This document shows, one piece after another, positions 27,175-36,595 of a stretch of DNA of 64,000 nt (the stretch's first letter is position 1; every line of letters begins with the position of its first letter). The stretch is from an uncultured Bacillaceae bacterium (GTDB lineage: Bacteria > Bacillota > Bacilli > Bacillales > Caldibacillaceae), in the NCBI GenBank assembly GCA_937951955.1, contig CALGAD010000108.1, positions 1 through 64,000 of the forward strand, given 5' to 3'. The notes beneath the pieces are model-generated. The model was not told the DNA's origin. It saw only the letters and a list, made by a program, of their open reading frames with translations, and did not search any database. The position numbers were made by a program, and so were the translations under genes.

Positions 27175-27203
27175 ATCATAAGGAATTCCCTAAGTTCCGT
27201 CAA
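27175..27203 (-). promoter_or_regulatory. Promoter of the B12/ECF operon
   Basis: On the minus strand TTGACG (27203-27198), 17-bp spacer, TATGAT (27180-27175). The predicted start lies about 10 bp before the riboswitch P1 stem. Confidence 0.8.
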
Positions 27204-27249
27204 GATAGAACTTTTGTAATCTACCGGGAACAATATTAAAAAGCGTTGA

Positions 27250-29214
27250 CTATTGCAGATTCAATGTGGAATAATAATCAGTTTCTAAAATTTTTCGGGA
27301 ATAATAAAATTTATCTGCAACGCTAGCTTTTATTTGCTCGATATATTCGTCATCCACCTGTACGCCGTCATGGGGAATGAATTCTCCTGTTTCCGCGTTA
27401 AATTTCCCCTTATCGGTAATGAAACTCCGGTTCAAAAAGACGACAAGTGGTGGTGCATCGGACAAAATATCCCTTCCCATCAGAAGCCGGGAATCGTATT
27501 CCAGTCCTAATAAATTCGATAAAGTCGGTAAAATATCAAGGCTGCTTGCCGGTTTATCGATGCGAACGGGATCCATGCCACTGGCATAAACAATAAAGGC
27601 ATTTCTATATAACTCGAAATTCTCTTCCACTTCATGTCCGGCCAGTTCATCAATCGTTTTTTTATCGAGGCCATAAGGGTAGTGATCGGAACTTATCGCA
27701 ATTAATGTTCGGTCAAGGACACCGGCTTTTTCTAGCTCGTTGAGCAAATATTCAAGCGCCCGATCGAGTTCGATTTGCGTGGCTAAATAGGCCTTTGCCT
27801 CTTCTGAATAGGGAAGATGGTCAACGAGTTCTTTATTTTTATAAGCGATATAATTTCCGGTAAACGTGTATAACAAATGGCCGCTAACCGTCATGTAGTA
27901 CGCGTGAAAGGGTTCTTTGTCCACATATTCGGAAACGGTTAGTTCCATCATTTCCACATCCGATTCCGGCCACGTTTCGGTCACGTTTAAGCCATTGCCC
28001 AGTCCTTTATAATCATAGCCGATATTCGGATGGCTGAGGTGGCGACCGTAATAATCGTATGTATGATTATGATACGCCTTTGTCGTATAGCCAAGTTTTC
28101 TCAACTGGTTTCCCAGGGTAAAAGGAAGATAAATATGACTCGATTCTTGAAAGCTCCAAACACCGCTTTTCGGTAGCAAACCGGTTAAAGCCACATATTC
28201 CCCATCTGATGTGCTCACTTCCCAGATTGGGGTATAAAACTCGGTAAACTGAAAACCTTCTGTCGCCAGTTTATGCAAAGTTGGCGTGATTTCCGGATGG
28301 ATGGCCAAATGGGAGAAGGCCTCTGCTGTAATAAGAATTAAATTGTAGTCCTTAAACATACCGGTATATGCATTCGTTTTTGTCGGTGGCTCATTTGCAA
28401 AATAACGATGGAGTTCGATGATTTCCTCATTCGTTTCACGGTCCATTAGCTGTTGAAAATCGATATCTAGTACTTGATTTTGCTCACTCTTGTTAGACCG
28501 GGGCTTTTTCTTATCAGGTGAAGCCTGTTTTTTCTGGCTTGGCGCGGGAGAATGCTGGTGAACAGGTTCACGTTGGGGCGACCAGCCCGTCCATTGCCGC
28601 TGTATATCAAGCCGCATTGCGGTTAATAATCCGAGACGCTCAACCGCTAACTGGGGATGATGCTCCAGATAATAAAGATGATAGAAAGAAAACTCGCCTT
28701 TTTTATCGAGATGAATTTGCGCAAGAGCGGCACCAAAAAATAATCCGCTCAAGACTAGCAATTTCGCAAAGGAACGGAGTCTCATATAGAAAGGAGTGAA
28801 CAGCCAGTTTCGATAAAGGATAAACAGAACTACTGGCAGGAAAAAAATCCAAAGCCAGATCGCTTGTTGTAAACCAATCGTGAAGATTTCTCGCCAGAAA
28901 GGGAAAATCTGTCCCGCCTCACTAAAGGAATACCAGCTATAATACATATGAAAAGTCCGGTAATAAAGAAATTGGGAACAGTATATCAAGGTAAAGAAAG
29001 CAAGCAAGATTAAAAAGGCGGCAAACTGCTTCCTTGCGTTCAATAAGCGGACGATTCCGTACAAAAGAATACTGGATGCGCTCATGAAGAAAAAAGATAA
29101 TAATAGTTCATTCCAGTTAATGTTTTGATCGGTGCCGATTTTAAACCAGATTTCTAAAAATAATAAGGAGACAGTAAAAAAATACATTGTTCGGTGAGCG
29201 GGTAGTTTTCGCAC
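27250..29214 (-). CDS. LTA synthase / sulfatase family membrane protein
   Basis: A 654-residue protein with five N-terminal membrane helices (about residues 1-175), a basic lysine/serine/glutamine-rich linker (about 205-245) and an extracellular alkaline-phosphatase-fold domain. Catalytic features are LILITAEAF for the first metal, the nucleophile threonine in VSTSDGEYVAL, and SSDHYPYG near the end of the metal site. The family transfers glycerol-phosphate from phosphatidylglycerol to lipoteichoic acid, or to primers (LtaS, YfnI, YqgS, YvgJ). The nucleophile loop differs from classic LtaS (TGQGKTSDSE), so an accessory type is more likely than the main synthase. The GTG start follows AAGGAGGTG. 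Confidence 0.85.
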   Translation of the reverse strand: MRKLPAHRTMYFFTVSLLFLEIWFKIGTDQNINWNELLLSFFFMSASSILLYGIVRLLNARKQFAAFLILLAFFTLIYCSQFLYYRTFHMYYSWYSFSEAGQIFPFWREIFTIGLQQAIWLWIFFLPVVLFILYRNWLFTPFYMRLRSFAKLLVLSGLFFGAALAQIHLDKKGEFSFYHLYYLEHHPQLAVERLGLLTAMRLDIQRQWTGWSPQREPVHQHSPAPSQKKQASPDKKKPRSNKSEQNQVLDIDFQQLMDRETNEEIIELHRYFANEPPTKTNAYTGMFKDYNLILITAEAFSHLAIHPEITPTLHKLATEGFQFTEFYTPIWEVSTSDGEYVALTGLLPKSGVWSFQESSHIYLPFTLGNQLRKLGYTTKAYHNHTYDYYGRHLSHPNIGYDYKGLGNGLNVTETWPESDVEMMELTVSEYVDKEPFHAYYMTVSGHLLYTFTGNYIAYKNKELVDHLPYSEEAKAYLATQIELDRALEYLLNELEKAGVLDRTLIAISSDHYPYGLDKKTIDELAGHEVEENFELYRNAFIVYASGMDPVRIDKPASSLDILPTLSNLLGLEYDSRLLMGRDILSDAPPLVVFLNRSFITDKGKFNAETGEFIPHDGVQVDDEYIEQIKASVADKFYYSRKILETDYYSTLNLQ

Positions 29215-29333
29215 GGAAACACCTCCTTATTTACTGTACATTGTAAAGCAATCCATTCGTAAAGCAAGGGGAAAATCGGCACATATTTATCACTTCTCAT
29301 AATTACTAGTCTATGAAACAGATAGAAAAATTA

Positions 29334-29371
29334 TTAAAAAAACCAGGGAATCGTAGAATGGGATTCCCTGG
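29334..29371 (-). terminator. Terminator of the uracil permease gene
   Basis: On the minus strand perfect 10-base arms CCAGGGAATC and GATTCCCTGG, followed by TTTTTTT. Confidence 0.92.
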
Positions 29372-29390
29372 CCAGATGGTTCAACTCACT

Positions 29391-30671
29391 TTATTCAGTT
29401 TCGTTGGATAATTTGAGAATATCTAGCAATTTAAAGAACAGACTCAAAATAATGGCAACGATTGTAGCTAGCCCCATACCGGATAAAGTGACGTTGCCGA
29501 TCGTGATCGATGCCCCGCTGATGCCGATTACGAGAACGACCGTTGTTAAGATAAGATTGCGTGATTTACTATAGTCCACTTTCGCTTCCACGAGCATCCG
29601 CAAGCCGCTGGCAGCGATAATGCCGAAGAGCAGCAACGATATTCCGCCCATAACAGCGCTCGGAATCGTGGAGATGAGGGCGGCTACTTTGCCCAGGAAG
29701 GACAAAATAATGGCAATAACGGCTGCTCCCCCGATGACCCATACAGAGTAAACCCGGGTAATACCTAACACACCGATGTTTTCACCGTACGTTGTATTTG
29801 GCGTGGATCCGAAAAAGCTAGAGAGCATCGTGGACAATCCGTTCCCCATCAAGGAGCGATCAAGACCCGGATCTTTGACTAAATCTTTCTTCACGATATT
29901 CCCGGTTACAACGAGGTGGCCGATATGCTCGGGGATTAATACGAGCGCCGCCGGTAAAATCGTTAATATGGCAGAAAGGTCAAATTTCATTTGATAGAAA
30001 GTCGGTAAAGCGAAAAACTGTGCATTTTCAACCGGTTCGAAGTTTACAAGGCCAAAAGCGAAGGCAATGATATAGCCACAGACAATACCGATTAAAATCG
30101 GGATAATCCCGAGAAAGCCCCGCAATGTCACCCAGCAAATAATGGTGATGGCCAGGGTGAGCAGGGAGACGGTCACCACCTTCGGATCCATGACCCAGTT
30201 GGGACTGCCGTCGGAAATGAGTCCGGCCATCCGGGCCGCCGTCGGGACGAGCTCCAATCCGATAACCGCGACAATAGCACCCATGGCAGCCGGCGGGAAA
30301 ATCACATCGAGCCATTTTGTACCGACCTTTGCAATCAGCCAGCCCATAACAGTAAGGACAATCCCGACTGCTAAAAAGCCACCGAGGGCATATCCGTACC
30401 CTTGAATCCCACCATATTGCTCCAGTACGATCGTAACCGGGGAAATAAAGGCAAAACTCGAACCTAAATAAGCGGGAATTTTTCCATTAGTAATGAAAAT
30501 ATAAAGCAGTGTACCGACGCCGTTCATCAATAAAACCGTTGCGGGGTTAACACCGAAAATAACCGGCACCAGGACGGTGGAGCCGAACATGGCAAACAGG
30601 TGTTGAAAACTGAGCGGCAAACTTTCCAAATAAGGTAACCGTTCATGAACTTGCACTTCTCTTAATTCCAT
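29391..30671 (-). CDS. pyrP: Uracil permease (NCS2 family)
   Basis: Proton-coupled uracil importer of 426 residues with about 12-14 helices. The N-terminal VHERLPYLESLPLSFQHLFA and MFGSTVLVPVIFG are hallmarks of PyrP/UraA, and the TM10-like NTTYGENIGVLGITRVYS holds the conserved Glu-Asn nucleobase site. The ATG at 30671 follows AGGAGGATGATT; in-frame sequence upstream belongs to the leader. It is a single-gene transcript under PyrR-type attenuation, separate from a pyr biosynthetic operon. Confidence 0.94.
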   Translation of the reverse strand: MELREVQVHERLPYLESLPLSFQHLFAMFGSTVLVPVIFGVNPATVLLMNGVGTLLYIFITNGKIPAYLGSSFAFISPVTIVLEQYGGIQGYGYALGGFLAVGIVLTVMGWLIAKVGTKWLDVIFPPAAMGAIVAVIGLELVPTAARMAGLISDGSPNWVMDPKVVTVSLLTLAITIICWVTLRGFLGIIPILIGIVCGYIIAFAFGLVNFEPVENAQFFALPTFYQMKFDLSAILTILPAALVLIPEHIGHLVVTGNIVKKDLVKDPGLDRSLMGNGLSTMLSSFFGSTPNTTYGENIGVLGITRVYSVWVIGGAAVIAIILSFLGKVAALISTIPSAVMGGISLLLFGIIAASGLRMLVEAKVDYSKSRNLILTTVVLVIGISGASITIGNVTLSGMGLATIVAIILSLFFKLLDILKLSNETE

Positions 30672-30725
30672 AATCATCCTCCTCATAATTTTTGACAAGA
30701 GGATGCGTACCTGAGAAATGTGCAC

Positions 30726-30757
30726 AAAAAAAACACCTTGCCGTTTACGGCAAGGTG
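30726..30757 (-). terminator. PyrR-controlled attenuator terminator
   Basis: On the minus strand CACCTTGCCG and CGGCAAGGTG form a perfect 10-base stem followed by TTTTTTTT, in the leader of pyrP. Confidence 0.9.
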
Positions 30758-30888
30758 CGACGGAAGCCAAATAAAGGGCACAATATACCCATATTTAGCC
30801 TCTCTGAACATAAAAGTACGTCTATAATCCGAAACCTTGCCAGCCTCACGGGACTGTCTTTAAAGGTACGCATTCATTTGTCGTAGTT
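30758..30888 (-). promoter_or_regulatory. pyrP leader with PyrR-binding loop
   Basis: The minus-strand RNA contains ACAGTCCCGTGAGGCTGGCA at about 30861-30842, matching the consensus PyrR anti-antiterminator hairpin (AGUCC...GAGGCU.GCAAG). UMP-bound PyrR would hold this hairpin and allow the terminator downstream to form; without UMP the antiterminator wins and pyrP is read. Confidence 0.88.
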
Positions 30889-30916
30889 ATTATACAAGAT
30901 CATGAGAATTTGTCAA
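30889..30916 (-). promoter_or_regulatory. Promoter of pyrP
   Basis: On the minus strand consensus TTGACA (30916-30911), 16-bp spacer ending TTG, and consensus TATAAT (30894-30889). Confidence 0.88.
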
Positions 30917-30919
30917 TAA

Positions 30920-30964
30920 GAAAAGGAACTTGCGAAAACTTTTTTTCAAGTTCCAGCAAGTTCC
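30920..30964 (-). terminator. Probable terminator of pepT
   Basis: On the minus strand GGAACTTGC and GCAAGTTCC form a stem with an inner AACTT/AAGTT pairing, followed by TTTT. It overlaps the upstream edge of the pyrP promoter. Confidence 0.65.
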
Positions 30965-30978
30965 TGACATGTAACTGT

Positions 30979-32214
30979 TTATTTGGCCTTTTCCGCGAAG
31001 ATTTTGGCGATCTCAACAATCGTCAGCGCGGCTTTTTCCATCGTTTCTACCGAAACGTATTCGTATTTGCCGTGCATGTTTTCACCGCCGGCAAAAATAT
31101 TCGGTGTTGGCAGTCCCATGTACGATAACTGGGAGCCATCGGTTCCGCCCCGAACCGGTGTGATTTGTGGTTCTACCCCTAAGCGTTGCATCGCTTCTTT
31201 AGCATTTTCGACAACTTCCCATACGGGCTCGATTTTTTCTTTCATGTTGTAATATTGATCTTGTAAATCGAGATGAATTCTTTCCTCACCGTATTTTTCC
31301 TGTAATGATTTCACGACTTGCTGCATCGTTAATTTCCGGGCTTCAAATTTTTCCCGGTCATGGTCGCGAATAATATAATGCATCACGGTTTTTTCCACAT
31401 CGCCTTCAATGCCGAGCAAGTGGTAAAAACCTTCATAGCCTTCTGTATATTCCGGTGCTTCTTTTTCAGGAAGCCGGCTTTGTAGTTCCATGGCGATTTT
31501 TATTGAGTTGATCATCTGCCCTTTTGCCGTACCTGGATGGATATTATTTCCGTAAATGGTGATTTTAGCGCTCGCCCCATTAAAGGTCTCGTAATTCAAT
31601 TCGCCGAGCGGACCGCCATCCATCGTGTAGGCGTATTGAGCGTTGAACCGTTTGACATCAAATTTATGCGGTCCGCGCCCGATTTCTTCATCGGGGGTAA
31701 AGCCGACGCGGATTTTCCCGTGCTCAATTTCGGGATGATTGATGAGATATTCCATCGCTGTCATAATTTCGGCAATGCCCGCCTTATCATCGGCTCCTAA
31801 AAGAGTTGTCCCATCGGTCGTGATCAGCGTATCACCGACATAATTTTTTAACGATGGAAATTGTTCTGGTGAGAGCACGATATTGAGCTCTTCGTTCAAG
31901 ACGATATCGCCGCCATCATAATTTTCCACCACTTGCGGTTTGACGTTCGCTCCGGTGAAATCCGTTGCCGTATCGACGTGGGCTAAAAAGCCGATCGTCG
32001 GCACATCCTTAGCAGTATTCGCTGGCAATGTCGCGAACAGGTAGCCGTTTTCGTCGAGCTCGACTTCTTCCATCCCGATTTCTTTTAATTCATTTTCTAA
32101 AAGTCGCAGTAAATCCCATTGTTTTTCCGTTGAAGGAGTCGTCGGGCTGTTTTCATCGGATTGGGTATCGATTTTTGCGTATGTAATGAGCCGGTTCTTT
32201 AACTGTTCTTTCAT
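30979..32214 (-). CDS. pepT: Peptidase T (tripeptide aminopeptidase)
   Basis: A 411-residue M20-family dizinc enzyme that removes the N-terminal residue of tripeptides in the cytoplasm. Metal and catalytic motifs are FLAHVDTATDF (first His and Asp), TTLLGADDKAGIAE, FTPDEEIGRGPHKFD, the TMDGG loop, and the late PVRGGTDGSQLS and GGENMHGKYE. Length and motif order match PepT closely. Start ATG at 32214, with TAGGAGTG upstream. With two peptide importers in the same window it fits a peptide-feeding lifestyle. The GT8 gene lies upstream on the same strand, 77 bp away. Confidence 0.96.
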   Translation of the reverse strand: MKEQLKNRLITYAKIDTQSDENSPTTPSTEKQWDLLRLLENELKEIGMEEVELDENGYLFATLPANTAKDVPTIGFLAHVDTATDFTGANVKPQVVENYDGGDIVLNEELNIVLSPEQFPSLKNYVGDTLITTDGTTLLGADDKAGIAEIMTAMEYLINHPEIEHGKIRVGFTPDEEIGRGPHKFDVKRFNAQYAYTMDGGPLGELNYETFNGASAKITIYGNNIHPGTAKGQMINSIKIAMELQSRLPEKEAPEYTEGYEGFYHLLGIEGDVEKTVMHYIIRDHDREKFEARKLTMQQVVKSLQEKYGEERIHLDLQDQYYNMKEKIEPVWEVVENAKEAMQRLGVEPQITPVRGGTDGSQLSYMGLPTPNIFAGGENMHGKYEYVSVETMEKAALTIVEIAKIFAEKAK

Positions 32215-32291
32215 TCGCTTTCACTCCTAAATTCCTTATTTTATTGTACAAGTGTATCATTGTCCCCGCTGGAAGAAAAGGGAAGTAATAT

Positions 32292-33125
32292 CTATTCGAC
32301 AACCCGGGCCATATCGTCTTCGGGATTGAATTTATGGTAGAAATAGCCGAGCTCCCCTTTATAATCACTGTTCCACGGTTTATCTTTCCCGCAGAAATGA
32401 AGAAAAACGGTATTTTCTTTAATCCAGTCTAAATCATTGTATTTGATGTTGGGAATAAATTTCATCTTTTCATAATAGCGGGCATCGTAATTGTAGCGAA
32501 AACTGTCGACCTTTTTTATTTTATCCCAGTAGAGGGCATTCATCACATCTTGATCGGGAAGAATGAGGAGAAGTTTGTTTTCTTCAATGAATTGATAAAT
32601 ATCCTTCATATGGACAAGCTCCCGCATGAGGGCAACGTTCATTAATAAAACCCCAGTATTGAAATAACCTTTTGCCTGCGGGGCCTTGAGGCGCAACCGA
32701 TTAATCGGCAGAACGAGCTTCGATGTGATTTCGTGTTCGGCAGCTATGAAAAGATGATCATCAAAATCCATTGTATAAAAATCACGAATTGGATTTAGAA
32801 CGACGATATCAGGGTCTAGATAAAGGATGCGATCGACATGGTCGGGTAAAAAGCGATGGGCCGCGAGCCGGTAATACATCTCTGTTGTATAGTGGCGAAA
32901 AACCGGCGCATCTTGAAAACAATGGTTATCTATTAAAATAGGATGAAAGTTTTGTTGATACGATTCAATAAAGTTGGTTAAATGGTCGATTTCCGTTTTG
33001 GTGAGAGAAGAATGCAGCAAATAAATAGTAAATTCTTCATCTGGATTATTGACAAATAAAGAATTTAGCAGGACTTTTAGCGGGGGGATGTAATTGGCGT
33101 TTAGGGTGACCAGTATATTCATCAT
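32292..33125 (-). CDS. Glycosyltransferase family 8 protein
   Basis: A 277-residue GT-A fold retaining transferase. N-terminal NILVTLNANYIPPLKVLLNS is the usual UDP-sugar-binding start of GT8, the metal-binding DxD is in ILYLDPDIVVLNPI near residue 103, and the C-terminal HFCGKDKPW is the conserved HxxGxxKPW motif. It probably adds glucose or galactose to a cell-surface polymer; acceptor unknown. Two ATG codons stand in a row; GCGAGG is the best ribosome site. It precedes pepT but probably has no functional link. Confidence 0.88.
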   Translation of the reverse strand: MMNILVTLNANYIPPLKVLLNSLFVNNPDEEFTIYLLHSSLTKTEIDHLTNFIESYQQNFHPILIDNHCFQDAPVFRHYTTEMYYRLAAHRFLPDHVDRILYLDPDIVVLNPIRDFYTMDFDDHLFIAAEHEITSKLVLPINRLRLKAPQAKGYFNTGVLLMNVALMRELVHMKDIYQFIEENKLLLILPDQDVMNALYWDKIKKVDSFRYNYDARYYEKMKFIPNIKYNDLDWIKENTVFLHFCGKDKPWNSDYKGELGYFYHKFNPEDDMARVVE

Positions 33126-33318
33126 CGCAGGAAACCTCGCTTATCTATTGTTCATGTAAAAAGCAGTCTGTCGTTTCCATTTTATCATGGAACAAAATCG
33201 GAGGAAATATAAATGCTACAATCGATCCTTTAGCATATTTACCGTATTTATACTATAATTGTGTTTATCGAAATAGTACAACCTGGCGCATTACAATATT
33301 TGTAAAAGGAGTAACTGT

Positions 33319-35034
33319 ATGATTCGTCGTTTTTTATCATTTTATAAACCACATAAAAAATTGTTTACGATAGATTTTACGAGTGCTGTCATCGTGGCTA
33401 TTCTCGAATTAGCTTTTCCATTAGCGGTGCAATGGTTTATTGACTCGCTCTTGCCAAGTGGAAACTGGTCTATGATTTTATCTGTCAGTGCCGCACTATT
33501 AACCTTTTATATTATCAGTACATTTTTACAATACGTGGTCACTTATTACGGGCATATGCTCGGTGTCAATATTGAAACCGATATGCGCGAGAAGTTGTTT
33601 ACCCATGTTCAAAAACAATCGTTTCGCTTTTTTGATAATACGAAAACCGGTCATATCATGAGCCGGATCTCCAACGATCTCTTTGATATCGGGGAACTGG
33701 CCCACCATGGACCGGAAGATATGTTTATCGCGTTTATGACGATGGTCGGAACATTCACGATTATGATTAATGTAAATGTTACCCTGGCGATTATCACGAT
33801 GCTGGTCGTCCCGTTTTTAGTGTGGGTGATCTCCTTCAGCAATTTCCGCATGCAGCGCGCCTGGCGGAAAATGTATGAAAAAATTGCCGATATCAATGCC
33901 CGTGTCGAAGATAGTGTCTCCGGCGTTCGGGTCGTACAGGCCTTTACGAATGAACAATATGAAATTAATCTGTTCCAGGATAATAATAAAAAATTCCGGG
34001 AAGCGAAACTGGAAGGCTATAAAGTGATGGCTTTTACCCGTTCGAGCATTTATATGTCGACCCGCCTCGCTACTTTAATCGTTTTAGTCGTCGGCGCCTG
34101 GCTCAGTTTTCGTGGAAGCCTCTCCTATGGGGAATTGGTCGCCTTTGTTTTATATATGAATGTGCTTTTAAAACCGATTGATCAAATCAGCGCCTTACTG
34201 GAACTGTATCCGAAGGGGATGGCTGGTTTTAAACGGTTTATCGAATTAATCGATACTGAACCGGATGTGCAAGATGCTCCCGATGCGATTGACATGCCAA
34301 ATCTACGGGGAGACATTCGCTTTAACAATGTCTCCTTCGGTTATGAAAAAGATCGACCTATATTAAAAAATATTAATCTAGAAATTCATGCTGGTGAAAC
34401 CGTCGCCTTCGTGGGACCGACCGGAGCTGGGAAAACGACGATTTGCTCACTTATCCCGCGATTTTATGATGTGACGGAAGGATCGATCACGATTGATGGG
34501 ATCGATGTGCGGGAAATGACGAAAAAATCTTTGCGCTCGCAAATCGGGATTGTCCAGCAAGACGTGTTCCTCTTTACCGGAACACTCCGGGAAAACATTG
34601 CTTACGGGAAACTCGATGCGACCGATGAAGAAATCTGGGATGCGGTGCGGCGCGCCCGTCTTGAGGAATTTGTCTCCGGGTTGCCGGACGGTTTAGATAC
34701 GCAAGTCGGGGAGCGGGGAATGAAATTATCCGGCGGACAAAAACAGCGGATTGCCATTGCCCGGATGTTCTTAAAAAATCCGCCGATTTTAATCCTCGAT
34801 GAAGCGACATCAGCTCTCGATACGGAGACAGAAATGCAAATTCAACAAGCTTTAGATGAACTGGCGGAAAACCGAACAACCCTCGTGATCGCCCACCGTT
34901 TAGCAACGATTCGCAATGCGGATCGCATTATCGTTGTCGATAATCAAGGGATTGCCGAAGAAGGAACGCGGGAAGAACTCCTGGAGCGCGACGGGATTTT
35001 CGCTAAGCTGTACGAAGTGCAGTACGAACAATAA
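33319..35034 (+). CDS. ABC exporter, fused membrane and ATPase domains (YgaD-like)
   Basis: A 571-residue half-transporter working as a homodimer or heterodimer. Six helices occupy about residues 1-310 in the type-I exporter fold, with QKQSFRFFDNTKTGHIMSRI as the coupling-helix region. The ATPase domain has Walker A GPTGAGKT, signature LSGGQKQR, Walker B ILILDEATSALD and the H-loop AHRL. It resembles B. subtilis YgaD and multidrug or lipid flippases such as BmrA/MsbA. Substrate unknown. ATG follows AAAAGGAG. Transcribed alone. Confidence 0.9.
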   Translation: MIRRFLSFYKPHKKLFTIDFTSAVIVAILELAFPLAVQWFIDSLLPSGNWSMILSVSAALLTFYIISTFLQYVVTYYGHMLGVNIETDMREKLFTHVQKQSFRFFDNTKTGHIMSRISNDLFDIGELAHHGPEDMFIAFMTMVGTFTIMINVNVTLAIITMLVVPFLVWVISFSNFRMQRAWRKMYEKIADINARVEDSVSGVRVVQAFTNEQYEINLFQDNNKKFREAKLEGYKVMAFTRSSIYMSTRLATLIVLVVGAWLSFRGSLSYGELVAFVLYMNVLLKPIDQISALLELYPKGMAGFKRFIELIDTEPDVQDAPDAIDMPNLRGDIRFNNVSFGYEKDRPILKNINLEIHAGETVAFVGPTGAGKTTICSLIPRFYDVTEGSITIDGIDVREMTKKSLRSQIGIVQQDVFLFTGTLRENIAYGKLDATDEEIWDAVRRARLEEFVSGLPDGLDTQVGERGMKLSGGQKQRIAIARMFLKNPPILILDEATSALDTETEMQIQQALDELAENRTTLVIAHRLATIRNADRIIVVDNQGIAEEGTREELLERDGIFAKLYEVQYEQ

Positions 35035-35066
35035 CACATGCAGAGAAAGATATATCGAGAGGATTA

Positions 35067-35138
35067 AGCCCGCTTTCGCAGCGGTACTTCGAAATTGTGC
35101 CAACAGAAGTACTGTCATAAATAGCGGGCTGTTATTTT
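35067..35138 (+). terminator. Terminator of the ABC exporter gene
   Basis: Outer arms AGCCCGCT and AGCGGGCT enclose an inner stem GTACTTC/GAAGTAC (35084-35090 and 35106-35112), followed by GTTATTTTT. Confidence 0.7.
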
Positions 35139-35151
35139 TCCTCGATATAGT

Positions 35152-35200
35152 AAAAATCCCCCGGGACAATTGCATTTACGCGTGTCCCCGGGGGATTTTT
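35152..35200. terminator. Strong bidirectional terminator
   Basis: Long arms AAAAATCCCCCGGGACA and its complement (one base bulged) with A/T runs at both ends. It ends the minus-strand tcyP gene 4 bp away and backs up the exporter terminator. Confidence 0.92.
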
Positions 35201-35203
35201 CAA

Positions 35204-36595
35204 TTACACTTGTGCTTCTACTTCTTGGAGTGGACTGTTGAAGGTTTCCGTATCTAAATCACCGGTAACTTTACTTGTTAAGAGTCCGGCAAGCATACTG
35301 TCGTTCACATTCAATGCGGTCCGACCCATGTCAATTAACGGTTCAACAGAAATTAACAAACCGACGATCGTTAAAGGTAAGTCCATAATGGACAGAACAA
35401 TGAGTGAAGCGAATGTCGCACCACCGCCGACACCGGCAACACCGAAGGAACTGATGGTGATAACAATAATTAATGTAATGATGAAGCCCGGATCGGTTGG
35501 ATCGATTCCAGCAGCAGGTGCAGCCATCACAGCTAGCATTGCCGGATAAATTCCTGCACAACCGTTCTGCCCGATGGAAAGACCGAATGAACCGGCAAAG
35601 TTCGCAATTCCTTCAGAAACTCCAAGTTGATCGGTTTGTGTCTTGATATTTAACGGTAACGTACCGGCACTGGAGCGGGACGTAAAGGCAAATGTCAATG
35701 TTGGAATGACTTTTTTGACATATTGAATCGGATTAAGTCCAAAGAGCAGGACAAGTACTAAGTGAACGATAAACATGGCAATGATCGCGACATACGATGC
35801 GATGACGAAGATTCCTAGATCCACGAGGGCAGCGAAATTGCTTGTGGCCATCATTCTCGTCATCAACGCTAAAATTCCATACGGTGTTAACCGTAGAACT
35901 AATGTAACAACGCGCATGACGATGGAGTAAACCGCATCGATAATTTTTGCAAACGTTTTGCCATGTTCCGGCTGTTTCCGTCTCACGCCTAAATAAGCAA
36001 CGCCGATAAATCCGGCAAAGATCACGACACCGATTGTTGATGTTGGCCGTGCTCCGGTTAAGTCCGCAAACGGGTTAGCCGGTAAGAAGGAGATGACCTG
36101 TTCAGGGATTGTTAAATCCTGGACCGTTTCTGCCCGTTCCGCTAATTCTTCGTTCCGGGCGATTTCCGCTTCGCCGGCTTCAATTTCGATATTATCAAGG
36201 CCAAAGCCGATTGCTGAAGCGATACCGAAACTTGCGGCAATTGCTGTTGTTCCTAAAAGAACGGCTAAAATGAGCGCACCGATTTTTCCGATATTGGCTT
36301 TCAATTTCATCCGGGTAAAGGCTGAAACGATAGAAACAAAAATCAGAGGCATGACAACCATTTGTAACAGGCGAACATAACCTGTTCCGACGATATTAAA
36401 CCAGTTGATAGAAAGTTTCGTTACTTCCGAGTCGGGTCCGTAGGCCAAGTTCATGATCATGCCCCAGACAACCCCTAAACCGAGGGCAGTAAAGACCCGT
36501 TTAGTAAAGGAAATATGCTTCCTTTGCATCCAAAATAGAACGCCGAGTAATACGAATAGAACAATAATATTAATAATAACGAAGAGCGTATCCAC
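35204..36595 (-). CDS. tcyP: L-cystine sodium symporter, TcyP type
   Basis: A 463-residue member of the dicarboxylate/amino acid:cation symporter family. Length and sequence follow B. subtilis TcyP: N-terminal HISFTKRVFTALGLG, GYVRLLQMVVMPLIFVSI, the NPFADLTGARPTSTIGVV loop, and the re-entrant hairpins FTSRSSAGTLPLNI and GQNGCAGIYPAMLAVM that form the substrate site. Imports cystine as sulfur source. The GTG start follows AAGGAGGACATC. No S-box or T-box is visible upstream; in B. subtilis CymR controls this gene. Confidence 0.92.
   Translation of the reverse strand: MDTLFVIINIIVLFVLLGVLFWMQRKHISFTKRVFTALGLGVVWGMIMNLAYGPDSEVTKLSINWFNIVGTGYVRLLQMVVMPLIFVSIVSAFTRMKLKANIGKIGALILAVLLGTTAIAASFGIASAIGFGLDNIEIEAGEAEIARNEELAERAETVQDLTIPEQVISFLPANPFADLTGARPTSTIGVVIFAGFIGVAYLGVRRKQPEHGKTFAKIIDAVYSIVMRVVTLVLRLTPYGILALMTRMMATSNFAALVDLGIFVIASYVAIIAMFIVHLVLVLLFGLNPIQYVKKVIPTLTFAFTSRSSAGTLPLNIKTQTDQLGVSEGIANFAGSFGLSIGQNGCAGIYPAMLAVMAAPAAGIDPTDPGFIITLIIVITISSFGVAGVGGGATFASLIVLSIMDLPLTIVGLLISVEPLIDMGRTALNVNDSMLAGLLTSKVTGDLDTETFNSPLQEVEAQV

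Noticed and set aside
30672..30770. N-terminal extension of the uracil permease
   Set aside because: These codons run through the PyrR terminator region; the ATG at 30671 has a proper AGGAGG and matches the family start.
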